Shown here in pieces: positions 61,307 through 64,000 of a DNA stretch of 64,000 nt. The notes under the pieces are model-generated. The model was not told the DNA's origin and did no database searches. It saw only the letters and a list, made by a program, of their open reading frames with translations. Position 1 is the stretch's first letter. Every line of letters starts with the position of its first letter. Source of the stretch: Gyromitra esculenta (lineage: Eukaryota; Ascomycota; Pezizomycetes; Pezizales; Discinaceae); assembly GCA_038503075.1 (NCBI GenBank), contig JBCAML010000011.1:806001-870000 (forward strand). Direction: 5' to 3'. A program made the translations under genes and the position numbers.

Positions 61307-63269
61307 GGCGGAGGGTTGTATGTGAGTGAGGTTTGAGATCGAGAGAAATCTAGATATAATTGACTGAAGAAGCAACGGGAGATATCAAACAGATACCAGA
61401 GATGAGATGAAGAGAGGCGAAGTAGAACTCGATGGTGATGGGGTGTGTTGGGGGCGAAGTTTTTTTAAACTGGAGGAGAGGAAACCCAGAGTTCAAGTTT
61501 CTCACTGGTTGGGGCGAATGGCGGAACCTCCGCAGACCGGGTAAGGGCGCTTGGCGAGACGACAGCCGGTGTCCGTGGGCCACACAAGAAAATTACTCAG
61601 CGGGACCATAATACTATCCTTCCTCGAGGGCTTATTGTGGTGAGTATCCCGATTCTGATGGAGAGAGAGAGGTTTTCTTCGGGCTTTCGAGGTCTTTCTC
61701 TTCTTGTCTCCTGCCTCGACTGCGAGGCTCAATTGTAATTGACCAGCGACTCTTCCCCTTCACGCATCTTCATCCCACGGAGTCGGAGAGTTGGTGTAAT
61801 TATTTGCAAAACACTCCCTACTACTCCCTTGTCCACGTGAGCCTCATTGCTGCCGTCACCTGGACATCCACCGTGGAATTGTTGGGCACGGCTACTGACG
61901 GGCCCAGGATAACTACGAGTCTGCTTTGGGTCTCGAGTGGCCCAATCGGGCTTCTCACTGCAACATCAACCCCACGAACAGGGGTTGTAGTGATCAAATC
62001 ACAGCATCTCACTCGTAGCATCACAGAGGTGTTTCTATCCATACGAATCAGGAAATGGTGGGAAGGTAAGTCTAAAATTTTGAATTCTGCGGAGAATCTC
62101 TATCCCGAAACTAGAACTCCCGCCGGAAAACTTACAACCCAACAACACCCCAGATGTAAGGTTACCTGTAGATAAGCAAATCATCTAGCGTTAGTATCTA
62201 CATGCATATATCCTAGTGTTACGTTCAGGCTAGCCTTTCTAGGTATTTTTCGGTATATATACATGTACATATACTTGTTTATTTAAGAATAGATGGTGGT
62301 TATAGTTGTGCATGTGGCTACCGAATAAGTCCTTGCGTGTACCTGGATGTAATAGATCTACTTCCACCCCATCCATCCCCCAGTGCCCAAGCCACTATAC
62401 GTTGTACGACTTATAGGAATTGATCAGGTAGGAGACTACGAGAATCGAAGCCACTTTAAGCGCGACCGAGTACGAAAGAGCTCTAGACCACCCAGCCTAA
62501 TCAAAGGAATTGTGGCTGAATTGTTTTGTAGAATTTCAAATTGCGAAACCACGAGACCACCATAAGATGCACAGCGATCCAGAGATATCCCTTTACCAAA
62601 AGCTTTGGTAAAGCATAACGCGGGTGTAGTTAAGCTGAACCGCGCTGCACCAGCACTTGGTTAGCTTAGCCCTATTAACTGAACTAAACTAGGGGAGCTG
62701 GAGCCGAGCTGCGGTGTACGGATGACGGGCACACTGAGTCACAACTCATCACTCGACTATCTGCACGTCTCGCTGGAAAATAAAACACAAATAGCTGGCG
62801 TTTAAGTTTTACAAGATATTTTATACCTAATTCTAAGATTCCAAGGAACCGAGCAGGATATTTGGACACGAGTTATCTATCCAGTACAACTATGACCTAT
62901 ACTTAGGAAACTGCACGGGATTCTATTTTAGCTTTTGGTTAATTACGGGGAAAGCTCAAGCTCCAAAATTGAAGGCTAAGTTTCTAAAACAATTGGATTG
63001 GGAAATACGATCTAGGCCTAGTATAAACAAAACCCACTCCAAACAACACGCTAAAAATCAACTTTCTATAAATAAAAAGCCCTAGAATAATAATAATTAG
63101 GCGACTAATCAAATACAAATAAACAGATCACAATAGGAAAAAAAAAAAGCTTGCTCGACGAGGTCATAACAAATAAAACTCTTCCGGCCTTTCCCCTAAG
63201 CTCCTCAGACTATGTGAACCAGCGCTTCCCCCATAATACCCACCCCATGATAACCGTCCTAAACACCAT
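61307..63269. other. intergenic, LPD1 promoter side and gene-poor DNA
   Basis: The first 250-500 bp should be the LPD1 promoter. The frame at 61804-62175 has no recognised domain on either strand. Around 62420-62570 there are weak tRNA-like words (GCTTCGATTCTC on the minus strand) that do not fold. The remainder to 63.2 kb is AT-rich. Confidence 0.5.
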
Positions 63270-64000
63270 TTAGACCTTCAAGTTCGAGCATGCGATACGT
63301 GTGCTATTAATCGAGTTATGAATAACGATTGAACGGTTCCCAATAAATGCTACGTTTTCCGGGTCCAAGGAAAGGTACTGATCCTTGAATTCGGACTGTA
63401 TCATGACTATGTCGCGAAGAAGATATAGAGTTAGATTTATGCCCAATGTATATGGAGAGTAGTAAGGAAACGGGGAGACTCACTCGAGCCACTAGGAAAT
63501 TGCGGTATCCTGGCATGTTTTCCCGAAAGGTCGCCGATCTCACAAGCCACAGGATTCCCGGGATCACACGCAGCACGTGGATTTGCGGGCTAGATTTATA
63601 TCTATTAGCTTTTGTTTCATTCACCATGAGGAGGTTGCAAGGCTTGGGGTAGTTGTGTACCTTATATGGATCGAAGTGCGTAGAAGTAGTCGTGCAGTTT
63701 CCATCCTCGGGAACTTTTTGAGAGTGGATATGATATGCGAATGGACCTAATGAGCTGTCTGGAATACTCAATTTCATGTTGATCATGACACCGATCCCAT
63801 CGCCACTAGACCTGAATCCGATAGAGCCGCTGACGATAGAAGTAGCGGAATATTCGAAATTTGCAGTATATCTTGAAAACAACCCAAGTTAGTGACTCCA
63901 GATTACTGAAAGGGGAAAGGGAATAACACGGTACGTTTGGTTATTGCCTCCGATTTTATCGTTGATTACGGTGGCATCACCGGAGGTGGGAGCAGCAGCG
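63270..64000 (-). CDS. extracellular Cu-only superoxide dismutase-like protein (partial, runs off right edge)
   Basis: This family of secreted or GPI-anchored fungal enzymes converts superoxide to peroxide using copper without zinc. The 5' end lies beyond 64000; the visible part begins APTSGDATVINDKIGGNNQ and, after an intron (63872-63934), continues TYTANFEYSATSIVSGSIGF. Copper-site motifs are visible: FAYHIHSQ, STHFDPY and GDLSGKH, then, after an intron of about 70 nt ending near 63405, PENVAFIGNRSIVIHNS. The chain ends CSNLKV with no Ser/Thr-rich GPI region, unlike the anchored members, so a freely secreted form is inferred. Such enzymes support defence against oxidative bursts or reactive-oxygen signalling. 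Confidence 0.85.

Noticed and set aside
61804..62175. 123-codon frame upstream of LPD1
   Set aside because: No domain and an equally long opposite-strand frame; probably promoter or intergenic DNA.
62420..62570. Possible minus-strand tRNA or tRNA-derived repeat
   Set aside because: Box-like words are present, but acceptor and T stems do not pair.

Overview
The window is nuclear DNA of a filamentous ascomycete (Pezizomycotina). Almost every gene is split by short GT-AG introns, mostly 50-90 nt, with CTAAC/CTGAC-like branch points. It encodes complex I subunit NDUFA9, which budding yeasts of the Saccharomyces type lack, and fungus-specific families such as INP1 and a cell-surface Cu-only superoxide dismutase. 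The long repeat-bearing intergenic stretches would fit a Pezizomycetes-type (truffle or cup-fungus) genome, but I cannot fix the class from sequence alone.

Positions 1-23 kb are a compact, conserved core: a YTP1-like membrane protein (cut by the left edge), the elongation-factor methyltransferase EFM5, splicing factor SF3A3/PRP9, the SAGA deubiquitinase UBP8, proteasome lid subunit RPN9, complex I NDUFA9, a LACTB2-type metallo-hydrolase, mitochondrial AIM24, the Fe-S exporter ATM1 and a 71-residue microprotein. I rebuilt the exon structures of most of these; where I summed exon lengths the reading frames close exactly. Four neighbours in a row (NDUFA9, LACTB2-like, AIM24, ATM1) have probable mitochondrial destinations.

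Positions 23-44 kb are looser: VAC14 (phosphoinositide/vacuole scaffold), an MFS monocarboxylate-type transporter and a secreted low-complexity protein sit between gene-poor stretches of 2-5 kb. These stretches hold several non-autonomous DNA elements: a 505-bp element with an exact 9-bp target duplication, two 230-bp MITEs in opposite orientation, a 588-bp inverted-repeat element that carries one of those MITEs, and a 130-bp hairpin.

Positions 44-64 kb resume housekeeping genes: the ubiquitin-eS31 fusion, a Swi5/Ace2-like zinc-finger factor, an F-box/ankyrin gene alone among repeats, an intron-containing tRNA-Thr(AGT), INP1 (peroxisome inheritance), dihydrolipoamide dehydrogenase, and a Cu-only superoxide dismutase cut by the right edge. 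A 1.05-kb inverted repeat, another TA-flanked MITE and two similar tRNA-like repeats lie in or near this part.

I did not find a clear new multi-gene system. The most unusual material is the population of small inverted-repeat elements, the tRNA-like repeats and the small protein at 22.9 kb.
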